Assembly (NCBI GenBank): GCA_009363875.1
Contig: CM018680.1
Location: 62,239,279 to 62,303,278 of the forward strand
Source of the DNA: Mikania micrantha
Taxonomy: Eukaryota > Streptophyta > Magnoliopsida > Asterales > Asteraceae
Length of the DNA: 64,000 nt
Direction of reading: 5' to 3'
Shown piece after piece: positions 33,178 through 45,397 of this stretch. Position numbers and translations under genes: made by a program. How positions within the stretch are numbered: position 1 is the first letter of the stretch; every line of letters starts with the position of its first letter. The notes under the pieces were generated by a model. The model had not been told where the DNA came from. It did not search any database and saw nothing but the letters and a program-made list of their open reading frames with translations.

Positions 33178-35027
33178 CTTCATCTGCTAAGATTCAGACG
33201 ACATTTGTTTCTAGTACTTCTGAAAGTACTTATGCACCTTCTACATCTACAAGTTCTAGTTAATCCTATTCTACAAACGAGAAGAAGTCTGACTCGACAC
33301 CACCTCCTGTTCAGCTAAATACTACAAATATGGGGAAAGTAACAGTCTAAGCTGTTCGGGATCACATGTCGATTTTGTCTTGTGTAGTCAGCGCATATGA
33401 TGAACAAGTTGTAGGACGGATTGGAAATGCTAATCTGACATTTGAAGATTATGAACAAATCGATGATGACGAAATGGAACTAATTGATACATAATGGGCA
33501 CTGGCGAGTGTTATTCGAAAAATCAATCGTTATGAGAAGAAGACATGCAAGAAATTCACTTTCGACCGCAACACCAAATTTGGATTTAATCGAAATACTA
33601 CTCAATGCAACAACTGTGGTAACCTTGGTCACTTTGCCAGAGAATGCAAGAATCCAAAGAAACAAGGGAATCTAAACCCATTTAAGCCGAAGGAAAACTA
33701 TCAGAATAAGAAAGAAAAATCTAAAGAATCATCATCTAAAGCGTTGGTGAGTCAAGTCGATGAAGGCTATGATTGGGGGAAGCAGTATGATGAATTGATG
33801 GGTGCTTTTATGGCCTCTTTGGAAGAGAAAGTGGATGAGGTAAATGAGGATTTGTTAGAAATCATTGATAAACTGAAAGAGATGAATTCTCAGCTGACCG
33901 CTGATATGGTAGAGTGCAAAGAGGCAAACAAGAAGCTAACCTCAAGAGAAAAAGCTTTTGACAAAAAGATAATTGATTTAGGTAAAGAAAATGAAGATCT
34001 GAAAATCAAAGTTTTACAAAATAACCATGCCGTGTCTGTGCATCTCGAATCAGTGCAGAAGCTGAAGGTTGAATTATCTGCAGCAAAAGCAGAAGCTGAG
34101 ATGAACAAGAGCAAGCTTGAAAATTATCAAAATTCTAAGTATGTCATCGATTGTTTTGCTGCCAAGCAAAGGTCATCGTATGATAATACTGGAATAGGTT
34201 TTCACGCTGTGCCACCTCCTTCTAGTTTTGTTTCAAGACCACAACTTAATCCGGATTTGGAAGTTCATCCGGTTTCTTTAAAGGAAAATGCGTCGAAACA
34301 AATGGCTGAGGATGTTGGAGGTTTATCATCTGATGATAAAGAGTTTGTTGATTGTGATGCTCCTATTATTGAGGACATTATAGAATCAGAATATCCAGCT
34401 GATATTCTCAGACAGACTGGTTATCAATTTAAGACAGTTGAGAAGAAGAGTTTGAAGTTTCAGAAATCAAAGTCTGAAATGAAACAAGCTGAGAAAGTGG
34501 TGGTTACACCAACTGTTGTTTCCAAACCAGTGCTAAAAGTCAAAACTACCTCCACTCTCAAACCAAATGTGTTTGTCAAGTCCTCCACTACACATAAAGG
34601 AGAGTCGAGTGGTGTTTTTCAAAAACAAAAAGGGTTTTCTGAAAAGGTTGATAAGAAGGTTGTCAAGGTTGTTGAGCAGGGTAATAAATTTGGGGTTGGA
34701 AATAAGGGAAAATGAAAGTTTTTTCAAAATCAAAAGAACAATTCCAAGATACAAGCCACTGGTTTGAGGAAAACAGTCTCATCTCCATCTGTTGCATCTA
34801 AATCTGTGGGTTCATCTAAGAGTTTTGATGAACTAAAATCAAAGAGTCTTTTACAAAGAAAATGCTACAGATGTGGGAGATTGGGTCATGTAATTGCTGA
34901 TTGTGATTTGGATACTTGTGACAGATTAGATCCTTTACTCCAAGAGAAACACGACAGTGTTTTACTTGTAGTGGAAAAGGACATATTTCTGCAAACTGTC
35001 CAAATCATAAGATCAGGAAGAGTTTAG
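33178..35027 (+). pseudogene. copia-2 gag, N-terminally degraded
   Basis: One frame runs from about 33178 to 35027 with stops at about 33262, 33348, 33492 and 34713. It contains DEQVVGRIGNANLTFEDYEQ, then ALASVIRKINRYEKK and zinc knuckle CNNCGNLGHFAREC (33606). A long Lys/Glu coiled coil follows (33744-34140: EKVDEVNEDLLEIIDKLKEM), then an acidic patch and CYRCGRLGHVIADC (about 34863). A third knuckle, CFTCSGKGHISANC (about 34960), lies one frame over. The capsid N-terminus seen in copia-1 is missing or unreadable. Gag would coat element RNA in particles. Confidence 0.75.
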
Positions 35028-35458
35028 TTAATGACAATCGGGTGATCAAGTCTGGTGGGAGTCCTAGGAAAGTGAAGCCTAGTGAGGAGGAAATGAGAGT
35101 CCTCAGAAAGTTTGATCCTGAATGTCTCTAGGTTAGAGAAGAAAAGAATCAGAAAAATAAAGTTTTTGATAACAAACAACATGTCAAAAAGTTGGTCAAA
35201 ATGGTGTCATCATTTGATGATGATTTCTATGACAAATTTTCTTCAAAATCATTTTCAAAACAAAATGGTAAGTCAAAAACATTTTGGAAATTGAGATGCA
35301 GGTATGGTGATCAACTTTCTGTGAGAAAGGATGAAAGCTTTGAAGATGGGTCTTCAAGTAGTTCATCAAAACAGAATGGCAGGGGGCCATTCAGGGAGAC
35401 TCGACGCCAGAATGGCGGGAGTCATCCCTTTTGAGACTGATAAATTTTTTAATTTATT

Positions 35459-37321
35459 GTGCAGGTGGCATTCCTGGGCCATATCAACAGTCGATGGATT
35501 GTTGATAGTGGATGCTCACGGCACATGATGGGAGAGTTGGGTATGTTGAAGGATTTCAGACAAATGAAAGGGAGTTATGTTAATTTTGCAGGTGACAAAG
35601 GTGGTCAGATTACCGGGTGTGGTAGTTTGACTAATGGTAAAGTTTCCTTTGGCAATGTTAATTACTGCAAAGAGTTAACTAACAACCTGTTGAGTGTGTC
35701 AAAGATTTGTGACAAAGGCTATAAAGTGATGTTTGATAACGAAAGATGTTATGTGCTTCAACAAGGAATTCAGATTCCTGAGGATTGGATTTTGATGATT
35801 GCCGACAGGAGCAAGGATTTGTATGTTCTTGATATGGCGAAAGCGGAAACGGTGAACAAGGTGGAGACATGTCTGGTGTCTAAGGCAACCGAGCAGGATA
35901 CGTGGTCTTGGCACAGACGGATGGGTCACATAAATATCAGGAAGATGAATCATTTAGTACACAATCATTTGGCTGAGGATGTACCGGTTAAACACTTTAA
36001 ACTCCCTGATGTGTGTGTGTCTTGCAAGAAGGGTAAATAGAAAAGGAGGTCACATAAATCAAAAACAGTGTTTTCTATTGATAAACCACTAGAACTCCTT
36101 CACATGGATCTGTTTGGTCCAATCAATGTGAAGAGCATTGGTGGTGAATCATACTGTTTTGTGGTGACTGATGATTTTTCTAGATTTTCATGGGTAATGT
36201 TCTTAAAGTATAAATCTGAAACTTATGAAAATTTTGTGTTTTTGGTAAACAGGTTGGAGACATTATACAAATTGAGAGTAAGACGTGTTCGTTCAGATAA
36301 TGGGACAGAGTTCAAGAATCAACAAATGGAAGAATTTTGTGATTCAAAGGGTATTCAGCAGCAATTCAGTGCACCATATGAACCACAGATGAATGGTGTA
36401 GCTGAGAGAAAGAACCGAACGTTGATTGAGTCTGCTAGAACTATGCTCGCTGATTCTAAGCTCCCCATTACATTCAGGAGTGAAGCTGTGGCGATCGCCT
36501 GTTTTACTCTTAAAAGAGTTTTGATTGTGAAAAGACACAATAAGACATGCTATGAGTTGCTTCAAAATCGAAAACCTAATTTGGAACACTTGGAACCTTT
36601 CGGGGCTCCTTGTACCATGCTTAAGAAAGATGCAAAATTCAACTCCAAAGTTGAAGAAGGTTTCTTTCTTGGGTACAGTCTTCCCAACAAACGTGTGTTT
36701 AACAAATGCACAGGTGTTGTGGAATTATGGTATAATGTGGATGTTCAAAGACATACACCTATACCTGATGGCAAAGGACCAAATTGGCTTTTTGATTATG
36801 ATAAACTTTTTGAGTCTTTTAATTTGTCTCCAAATGTTACTTATGATGAAATAACCTTGCAAATGTTATATGATTTGCAGAATTCTGAGGATCAAGGTAT
36901 TTCTCATCAAGCTGAAAATAATCATCCACCTGAGGAAGGCATTTCAGGAGCAACTAATTATGATTGGTCATCTGATGATGATCAGGATGTTTTTGAAGAT
37001 GTTGTTTCTCATGATCAAGATTTCGATCAGAATATCACAAATCTTGATCATAATGTTGGAGTTCCGCAAGTGCCTGTCACTAGAGTACATGTAAATCATC
37101 CTGTTGAACAGATCATTGGAAATCCATCTGCTTGGTTACAGACAAGACGTCAAGTTACAAACGAGGAGAGTTTGTATGTTGAGTTAGAAAGAACTCATGG
37201 AACTCAAGAGCTTTGGATGCATTCTGCATTCATTCCTCAGATTGAGCCAAAATCTGTTACTGAAGCCTTGCGTGAGCCTGCCTGGGTGGAGGCCATGCAA
37301 GAGGAGCTGAATCAGTTTTAG
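35459..37321 (+). pseudogene. copia-2 protease and integrase
   Basis: Protease signature WIVDSGCSRHMMGELGML at about 35490. Pre-integrase region TNNLLSVSKICDKGYKVMF. HHCC motif WHRRMGHINIRKMNHL...VCVSCKKGK (to 36040, where TAG breaks the frame). The DDE core in 36068-37321 is complete: Asp in LLHMDLFGPINV, Asp in RRVRSDNGTEF, Glu in PQMNGVAERKNRTLIE. The C-terminus runs through EGFFLGYSLPNKRVFNKC into an acidic linker (SSDDDQDVFEDVV), then EPAWVEAMQEELNQF, where a TAG ends the frame. One of the better preserved copia reading frames here. Confidence 0.85.
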
Positions 37322-38794
37322 AAGTTGGGTGTTTGGCATCTAGTTGATTTGCCAAAGGGAGAGAAGAAATTGGCACTAGATGGGTGTTAAAGTGCAAAAG
37401 AGATGATTGAGGCGTAATTGTTCGGAACAAAGCACATTTAGTGGTTCAAGGTTTCAAACAAGTCGAAGGGATTGATTACGATGAAGTGTTTGCACCAGTG
37501 GCGCGGCTAGAAGCAATTCGACTATTTCTGGCTTTTGCTGCCCATAAGAAATTCAAAGGTTTTCAGTTGGATGTCAAGTCTGCATTTCTCTATGGGTCTT
37601 GAAGGAAACAGTGTACGTTTGTCAGCCACCGGGCTTTGAGGATCCTATCCACCGGGATCAGGTTTACATCCTCGACAAAGCGCTGTATGGTCTACATCAG
37701 GCTCCACGTGCCTGGTATGAGACCTTATCGACTCACCTTATTGAACACGGGTTCAATAGGGTCAGATTGACAAATCATTGTTTTATCAGGAAAAGGGCAA
37801 AGATATTATTCTTGTTCAGATTTATGTAGATGACATCATCTTTGGATCTACCGATGAACAACTGTGTTTGGAGTTTAAGGAGGTTATGATTGAGAAATTC
37901 GAAATGAGTCCCATGTTTGACATCAAATTTTTCTTGGGTTTACAAATTGATCAGACTGATGATGGAATTTTTATTCATCAGACAAAATACATTCAAGATG
38001 TGCTAAAACGGTTTAGCATGCTTGATTCTAAACCCATTTCCACGCCCATTTAGCCCAATCACGGGATTGAGCATGATATTAAGGGGGAGCTAATTGATGC
38101 TACTTTGTATCGTGGAATGAATGGAAGTTTGATGTACTTTACTGCCTCAAGGGCAGATATTGTATTTGCTACAAGTATTTGTGCTCGATATCAATCAAAA
38201 CCTAAAGTGTCACATCTGATAGCAGTCAGGAGAATTCTTCGTTATCTGAAGGGTACACCAGACACCGGTCTGTGGTATCCAAAGGATGATAACTTTTCCT
38301 TCAATGCCTATAGTGATTCTAACTATGGAGGATGCAAGACTGATGCGAAATCCACAACTGGAGGTGCACAATTTTTGGGGGAGCGGTTAGTTTCTTGGCA
38401 GTGCAAAAAGCAGACATCTGTTGCTACTTCTACCTGTGAGGCTGAGTATGTAGCGGCTGCCAGTTGTTGTTCGCAAGTCTTCTGGATACAACAACAGATG
38501 AGAAGCTACGGTTTGAATTTTCTGACTACCCCGATTCATGTTGATAACGAGGCTGCTATTGCTATCACTAAGAATCCTGTGTATCATTCACGCTCCAAAC
38601 TCATTGATATTAGGTTTCATTTCATACGTGATTGCTATGAAAAGAAACCTATTGATGTGGTGAAGATAAATACCAAAAAGCAAAGAGCAAACCTTCTCAT
38701 CAAGGCCTTTGACAAAAACCGTTTTGAGTATTTGCTCAAACTAAATGGAATTCGAGTCATGGGTGAGGTAATTAAAAATCAAATTCCTTTATAA
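37322..38794 (+). pseudogene. copia-2 reverse transcriptase and RNase H
   Basis: RT pieces in shifting frames: KLGVWHLVDLPKG, VFAPVARLEAIRLFLAFAAH, DVKSAFLYG, then 37599 on with VYVCQPPGFEDP and KALYGLHQAPRAWYETL, and 37778 on with IYVDDIIFGSTDEQL (intact YVDD). A TAG at 38051 precedes RNase H (38105-38794, 229 codons uninterrupted): GSLMYFTASRADIVFAT, AYSDSNYGGCK with the first Asp, STCEAEYVAAASC with Glu, HVDNEAAIAITKNP with Asp, and RANLLIKAFDKNRFEYL. The RNase H part could still fold; the RT cannot be translated as one chain. Confidence 0.85.
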
Positions 38795-40955
38795 TCAATT
38801 TTTATTGAATTAACATCAGATATTTTAATTTTTGTTGTTTTGTGTTTTAGTTTTTAGGAGGAGAAAATGTTGAATACAAAAACATTTGAAAAACCAAAAA
38901 CACAAAAACATTAAAAAATTTTAAAATTCTGAGAAATTGATTCGACCAAGTGAGAAATGATAGCACATTGTTTGCAATTGAAACACATTTGTGTCATACA
39001 AGAACTTAAACATAAAGAGCAGTTACAATTACTAAGTATGATGTGTTACTAGGTTTATAACTTAGTTAAGATGAAATTAGACAAAAGTTTGATTATGCTT
39101 TATACGAAACAGATGCTTAGAATGCAGTACTTAGTTTTGTCCTGAATGAGTGGTAATAATTCTTACAAAAATGTTTTTTGAACAAAAAGTCAAATTACTA
39201 GTTTTGATCATGTGTTTAATTTTCAAAAGAAATTCTAATTTTGTTTTTTCTTTTATTTTAGTTTAAAGCTGAAACATTCTTTGCGTATACTTACGTATGG
39301 ACCTGATTGTTATAGCTTTAAATGATTCAAATTTTTTTTCTTGATTCTGATTAAGATTTGGACAATCTCTGCGTATATGAAAATATCGATCTGATTGTTA
39401 AAAGCTTAATCTTAAACTATTTTTTAGTTCATTATCTGGATCATCTGAGAATACGTAAGTATCAACCTTGATTCCAAGATTTTGAACAAATTCAAATTAT
39501 TTTCTACTTTGTTATTTTAAAAAGAAATTCTTCTTTATTTTTACAAGATCAAGCTAGTTTAAAAGTGAAGTAATTAGTTTCAAGAACATTTGTGTTTGAT
39601 TAGTTATTCACAAACCGAGATGTGTTCAAGTAAATGACTATTATAAGGTATTTGATATTTTTGTTTTAATTGACATCTTAACTAAGTAATTAAACTTAAA
39701 GAGGATAAATATACTGACAATCATCTTTGAATTGAAATTTGCTGATAAATATATTCATTAAATCAATCAGATGTGTTGATAATTGTATAACAATATGATC
39801 TCATGTCTGGATCTTTCTCAAACAAAAAGATGTGATTGTTTTTGTTATTTTAGTTAGATTTGTTAAATTTGTAGTTTATTTGTTCTAAAAAATTTGAAAA
39901 ATTACAAAAAGATTTTTGTTTTTATCTAATGTTAAATCAATAAGTTTTGATTATTTGTTTTAACTTTGAAACATTAAAACATTGGTTTGTTTTGAAATCT
40001 AAAATAAAAATCAAATTTTTCAAAAGGTTCGCCTGAAAAGGTTTGTGAAGAGGTTCGTTGAACAGGTTCGTCAAACAGGTTCGTTTAATAGCTTTGTCGA
40101 ATAGGTTCGTCCAATTGATTCGTTGGATAGGTTCGTCCAATTGGTTCGCCTAAGAGGTTCGTCCAACAGGTTCGTCCAATAGGTTTTTGGATAGGTTCGC
40201 CTGAGAGGTTCGTCAAAAAGGTTCGCATATAAATACTAGGTTCGTGAAAAACGTTCGTCACTTTCATCTAATCTCAGACACGAACCTGCAAGTTGGAATT
40301 TTTCGATTTTCGATCAAGGATCTCCGAATTTTTTACTTTACATCATTAGATTCGAAATCAGATTGTGATCATTTTTAGGTACAGATCTTGGAATTTGACC
40401 GGCTGAATTAGGAGATATGACTGGTTTTTAGGAAGTTTAAGTCGAACCTGTTTTGTTGAGTCAAAATCTATTAAAATTAGTTTTTGGAACAAATTGTTTT
40501 TATTAAAGTTGTTCATCGTGGTGTTACGAATCTTGGGATATAAATTTTTTCATCTAATTCGAAGATTTGAAAATTTGATTTTCAAGTTGGATGAACAAGG
40601 TTCGGTGGATGAACAAGGTTCGCTGGTTGAACTAAGATTTGCTGGATCTTGAAGGTTTGTCTGAACCTGATAGGTTCGTGGCGAATCTCTGAATTTCAGA
40701 AGAACCAAACCTTATTGGTCAAGGTTCGTTTGACCAACAGGTTCGTTCAATGAAGGTTCGTTCATTGAAGGTTTGTTCATTCAAGGTTCGTTCATCAGAA
40801 GGTTCGTTCAGTTGAATAGGTTTTTCTGAACAACATGTTCATCTAGACTTAGGTTCGTCTCTGGGGAGGTTCGCTAGTTCAACACTTCGAAATTTTTTTG
40901 ATTTTCTAATTTTTTTAAATTTTGTTTTAATTTTGTTTTCTTTCTGATTGTAGAA
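38795..40955 (+). repeat. copia-2 spacer with AGGTTCG arrays
   Basis: No ORF. 38795-40020 is AT-rich, with loosely repeated GCGTATA...GATCTGATTGTTA.AGCTTTAA units at about 39283, 39367 and 39440. 40025-40260 carries at least a dozen GGTTCG words (AGGTTCGTCCAA type). A second set is at 40590-40870. The same word fills part of the element's own LTR. Confidence 0.8.
40228..40235 (+). promoter_or_regulatory. TATA box downstream of the AGGTTCG array
   Basis: CATATAAATACTAGG, a consensus plant TATAAATA, lies at the end of the first array and 728 bp before the ATG of the extra ORF. The position parallels the TATA box in copia-1. Function inferred. Confidence 0.45.
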
Positions 40956-41972
40956 ATGGCGAATCTTACCTTCGGAGACAAGCACAACCTGTGTACTTAT
41001 TTGGATCCTACTACCAGGAGTGGCAAAGACTTTAGACCAATGATCGAGTTTCTTAGACGGTCAAGGATTTATCATGCCATCTCCAACTCATGCCAGATTT
41101 ATCGATCACATGTACAGAGTTTCTGGGAATATGCCAGATTGATTAGTGTTGATGAGGAGTATGTGATAGAGGCGAATGTGCTTGGACAAGCAATTCATAT
41201 TACCGAAGCTGACATCAGACGGATGTTACAGTTTGGAGGAGAGCCTGCTGGTATGACACTTATACCAGAGAGGTGCATCAAAGGCTCTTTCCTGCGGATT
41301 AGATATTTTGGAGTCTACAATGTGACTTCAATCAAAAAAGGCAAACTTCCTCTATAATACGAGCTTCTTGCTCATGTATTGCTACACTACCTAAGTGTGA
41401 GGAAGGGTACTTTTGATGAGCTCAGAGATTTGATGTGATCGGCTATGGTAGCATTGATCTTGAACAAACCGTTCAATTTCTCTGTAATGATATTCAGATA
41501 TATGTCTGATAATATCACCAAAGCTAAGGATCGATTCTATATGTATCCTCGGTTTGTTCAGATGTTGATTGATGAGAGACTGCCAGAGCAGATGTTGCCT
41601 AGAGATTCTTCGGATCTTCTCAAGCTCAAACACATGACTGACTCAAGTCTTGGTCAGGTCAGGGTGTATCAGAAGAGTGGAGATGTTGTGTTGGAGAAAG
41701 GTTTAGTTGGTCACTATGCCAGGGCTAATTATATAGCTCCTGAGGATGATGCATGGAGGCATGCAGATTCTGGATCTGATACTGAAGTATTTGATGATGA
41801 TGATGATGATGACCAACCACAACCACCACCTCCTCCTCCTCCAAGACAACAGCCAAGGAAAGCACAATATCAGTCTTCCCGATCACAACAACCAAGACAA
41901 GCTCAATCTCAAGGACCAAGTGTAACCCCTACTACAATGGTGCCTCTTCAAGTTGTATTTCCAGATCAATAG
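40956..41972 (+). pseudogene. Extra post-pol ORF of copia-2 (unknown function)
   Basis: First segment 40956-41357: MANLTFGDKHNLCTYL, FRPMIEFLRRSRIYHAI, QAIHITEADIRRMLQFGG, GSFLRIRYFG, ending in a TAA. Continues through 41358-41438 (HVLLHYLSVRKGTFDEL) to a TGA and then 41445-41972: LILNKPFNFSVMIFRYMSDN, YMYPRFVQMLI, then acidic DDDDDDD and Pro/Gln-rich runs, ending VVFPDQ. Two internal stops. Shares FNFS..IF and the N-terminal pattern with copia-1's extra ORF. I recall similar proteins, annotated as hypothetical, in composite genomes. No function can be named. The C-terminus is probably cut by gypsy-B. Confidence 0.65.
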
Positions 41973-43169
41973 TGTAACATCAGTGCCGAACACGTTGCCG
42001 GAACAGCGATCGCTACAGTAACTTGCACAGTAACTCAGGTACACATTACGTGATACTATGTTTACGCTATTGATACATAATGCTTAACACGAAGCTATTA
42101 TGCGATTGTCTGAAACCTGATTAAAACCTTAGGATTTAACAGTCAGAAACAAATCAGACAACACGGAATTGAAACACAGATACTTGATTTGATGCTATTA
42201 TGTGTAAACGTATGTGAGGTTAAACAAAACAAAACCCAACCGTTGTTACGGAATGCTAAACCGACGAGTTATTCGTATAGGTGACGATCTGTACGAATAA
42301 TTCTGAGAGTTTAATGTACTGAAATAATGACTGAAAAGTAGAAAACAAAAGTTGGAAAGCCAAACCATCGTCGTGTTCGTTCGAATGACGATTCGAACGA
42401 TTACGCGCGATGGCGACGCGATCTGACGAAACGAAAACGATACGAACGATAATAAACTTAAGGAAATATAATATTTCCTGTTTTACAATTTTGAAACTCA
42501 TCAGAAATAAATTAAAAGGAAACTATTTTAAATTAAAATACGTACAACCGCGAAAGAATTAACAAAACGTTTAAAAATAATAATTTTCGATAAATAAATT
42601 AAGGAATACGACATTTAAAATAATTGCTAATAATAATAATCACATTTTAAACATCCTCAAATAAATTATTTTATTTAAATTACAAACACGCGCGTAATAA
42701 TCCGGAAACGTGACGAAAACGCGAACCGAGCAACTGAAACGAACCCGAATACCCTCGGGGTATTTAAACACCAAATGAAGCCAACCAACTCATTTCTTGC
42801 ATTCCCACTCTCTCTCTAAAAAGAATTTCCGTTCATCTCTCTCTCCCTCTAAAAATCTCAACTTCCAAGCATCATAACTCTCTCATTTCTTAGTGGATTT
42901 TGGTGTTCTTGGTGTCCACGCGAAGATCTCGAGCTCTTCTATCATAAAGTACAACCGATATGTGGATTTACCCAGCCAATTTTGAGGTACAAAGCTTTGA
43001 ACCACACGAAAATTAGGGTTTCTTACCCTTGATCATTCTAAAACCCTAAACCGGTTTAGCACTCTCATATATACCTCTTAACACTCTCGAGAGTTAACCT
43101 TTGCATAGGATTGATCTTAGCATAGCACTACAATCATCCTAAGCTCGACGAGGAAGAAGATGTTGTAAC

Positions 43170-43640
43170 AGGTTCGCAAGATGGCTATCGGCCGAACCTC
43201 ACCTGCGAGATGCGAACCTTGCGTGGCTGGGATAACCCTAGCCGAAGCTATGGACCAAGGGCTTCAGGGGAGAACGTGGACAACAGCCGAACCAGCGGAG
43301 AGCCACAAACCTTCATCCTTTAGATGAACCCATACCCAGCTGAAGTTCATGCACCAGCCACGAACCTTTCCAAGCAACCCTCGCTTGAACCTGTATGATA
43401 GCCGAACCCATGCTCATGCCACGAACCCTTGGAAGCCGAACCTTGTTGGAACCAGGGATCCACGAACCTTTTGGGTGAAACCCTTAACCACGAACCTATT
43501 AACCCCACCGAACCTATGAGCCTTCGACCTTGGAGACGAACCATAACTCAATCTCGGGCCGAACCTTCGGCGAACCTGGGCATTAGCCGAACCCCTACAG
43601 CCACCGAACCTAGTCTCAAAGAAACATTAAAGGTTCGCTG
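43170..43640. repeat. CGAACC motif array in gypsy-B LTR 1
   Basis: About twenty copies of GCCGAACC, CACGAACCTT and related words with irregular spacing. Repeated in LTR 2 at 53750-54220. The core CGAACCT is the complement of the AGGTTCG word of copia-2. Confidence 0.8.
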
Positions 43641-43699
43641 ACCTGTAGTCAACTCGAGCAGTCGACCAAAATCCCAATTCAGACCTAATTTCTTTCAAA

Positions 43700-43960
43700 C
43701 AAGGGGCCCATGAAACTTTCCTAAGGTCCATAAGACATCTTCGGCCCAGGATAGTCACTTCGGCCCAACCCCATTTATTTAGCCCATACCATCGGTTTAG
43801 TCATGGAATTTGATCCGGGCCATGTGAGGACTATGGTCCAACTCTTGCTTCCTCGGCCCAATTAGATGTAGCCCAATGGTTTGGTCCACACATCATGGTT
43901 ACCTATTGGATTCACTTAGGAGCCTTTGGCCCAAAGCCCCCTAATTCGGCCCACTTGATT
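43700..43960. repeat. GGCCCA/AGCCCA cluster in gypsy-B LTR 1
   Basis: Six GGCCCA and two AGCCCA words within 260 bp (for example TCGGCCCAGG, TCGGCCCAACC, TAGCCCAATGG). The complement TGGGCC/T is the plant site II motif. LTR 2 has the same at 54280-54540. Confidence 0.65.
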
Positions 43961-44599
43961 AGAAGTACAATCTAATAGACTCATAACACTTAAAACTTTA
44001 AGTTTTACAAGAATAATGTTATGGTTATTGGTTAACTAAGAAAACATGTATTCAAATTCTTATAAAGTGGGAAGATTGGTAATCTTTAAACTAAAACATG
44101 AGTTTTATAGATATGAACTATGAGAGTTCAAGATTTTACACCATAATAAGGTTCACATCAAGTCTAATGATAAAACCTAATCGAAAAAGCTAAACTTAAT
44201 TTGAATGGATAGATCATTAACATAAACTGGATCTAACAAACCGGGGCCGAATAAAGATCAAGACTCACAAGTGTTAGCCAACTCTAGGGGTAACACGTAC
44301 ATGCACACAAGTCACTATAACATATACTTATAAGCTACAAATATTATGAAATCAATACAGGATCGTGAACATCACAACATGCACAAACAAAGAGCGCGTG
44401 CATTCTAGTATTTTTACTTAGTCAACCACTACAAACACAAGGTAAGTTCATTTGTCCCTTTTCAAACTTATTTGTTTTACTTCAGGACTGAGAATCATGT
44501 TAAACATTTTAATAAATTATTGAAATGTTATTTTATGCTTTCAAACATAATCATGATACTTATAATAAAGCTTATGCTTGGAAACTATTATTTTTGAGA

Positions 44600-45390
44600 A
44601 GCTATATACTTGATGTTTAAACTTGATGCTCATGCTACAAACTAGAAGCGTGAAACTATATGATTAGTGCTTATGCTACAAACTAGATGCTTAAACTTGA
44701 GGCTTGATGCTTATGCTACAAATTAGAAGCTTGAAACTATATGCTTGATGCTTATGCTAGAAACTAAATGCTTAAACTTGAGGCTTGATGCTTATGCTAC
44801 AAACTAGAAACTTAAAGCTATACGATTGATGCTTATGCTACAAACTAGAAGCTTAAACTATATACTTGAAGCTTATGTTATGAACGTCATGCTCAGACTA
44901 TATGCGAATGCTTGAATCTATGTGCTTGAAACTATGATTGTGTGCGAAATGCTAAGCTTGTATCTAATCATGGGCTACGTAATTGCTAAACTTCTGCTAT
45001 AGCAGGGCTTGTACCCATGCATTGAGATACGTGAAAGCTAAAATATGACGATGCTAAGGTGTTATCTATATAAGAGACACGTAATTGCTAAACTTCTGCT
45101 AGAACAGGGCTTGTGTTTGTTTATATGAGATATGTAAATGCTAAACTATTTGTGTATGCATGGCTTGTGTCTATGTATGAGATATGTAATTGCTAAACTT
45201 CTGCTAGAACAGGGCTTGTATCTTGTATAGGAGACACGTAATTGCTAGACTATTGGGATACTAAGCTTAACTAATTCATGAGATACGTAATTGCTAAACT
45301 TCTACTAGAGCAGGGCTTGTATCTAGCTGTGGGCTACGTAATTGCTAAACTTCTGCTAGAGCAGGGCTTGTTCCCACGCATGAGATTAGT
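44600..45390 (+). repeat. Two tandem repeat blocks in gypsy-B LTR 1
   Basis: 44600-44900: about six imperfect units containing GATGCTTATGCTACAAACTA and GAAGCTTGAAACTATATGC. 44970-45390: units with ACGTAATTGCTAAACTTCTG followed by CTAGAACAGGGCTTGTA, at least five copies. Both recur in LTR 2 (55180-55970). Confidence 0.85.
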
Positions 45391-45397
45391 GAAAGAT

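Larger units (their letters stand above)
32656..41972 (+). mobile_element. Large Ty1/copia retrotransposon (copia-2)
   Basis: Order on the + strand: probable 5' LTR, gag with three CCHC knuckles, protease, integrase, RT, RNase H, 2.2 kb spacer with AGGTTCG arrays, and an extra ORF. The 3' LTR is not in the window: the gypsy-B array starts at the stop codon of the extra ORF. Same architecture as copia-1 but clearly diverged. Confidence 0.8.

Noticed and set aside
38855..38880. AGGAGGAGAAAATGTTGAA as polypurine tract and LTR start of copia-2
   Set aside because: The element continues with its extra ORF 2 kb further on, and no LTR-like match to 32656-33134 follows this point.
42256..42501. Minus-strand 81-codon ORF repeated at 52837-53082 and 63415-63660
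   Set aside because: Present three times only because the LTR is triplicated; no known domain or sign of selection.
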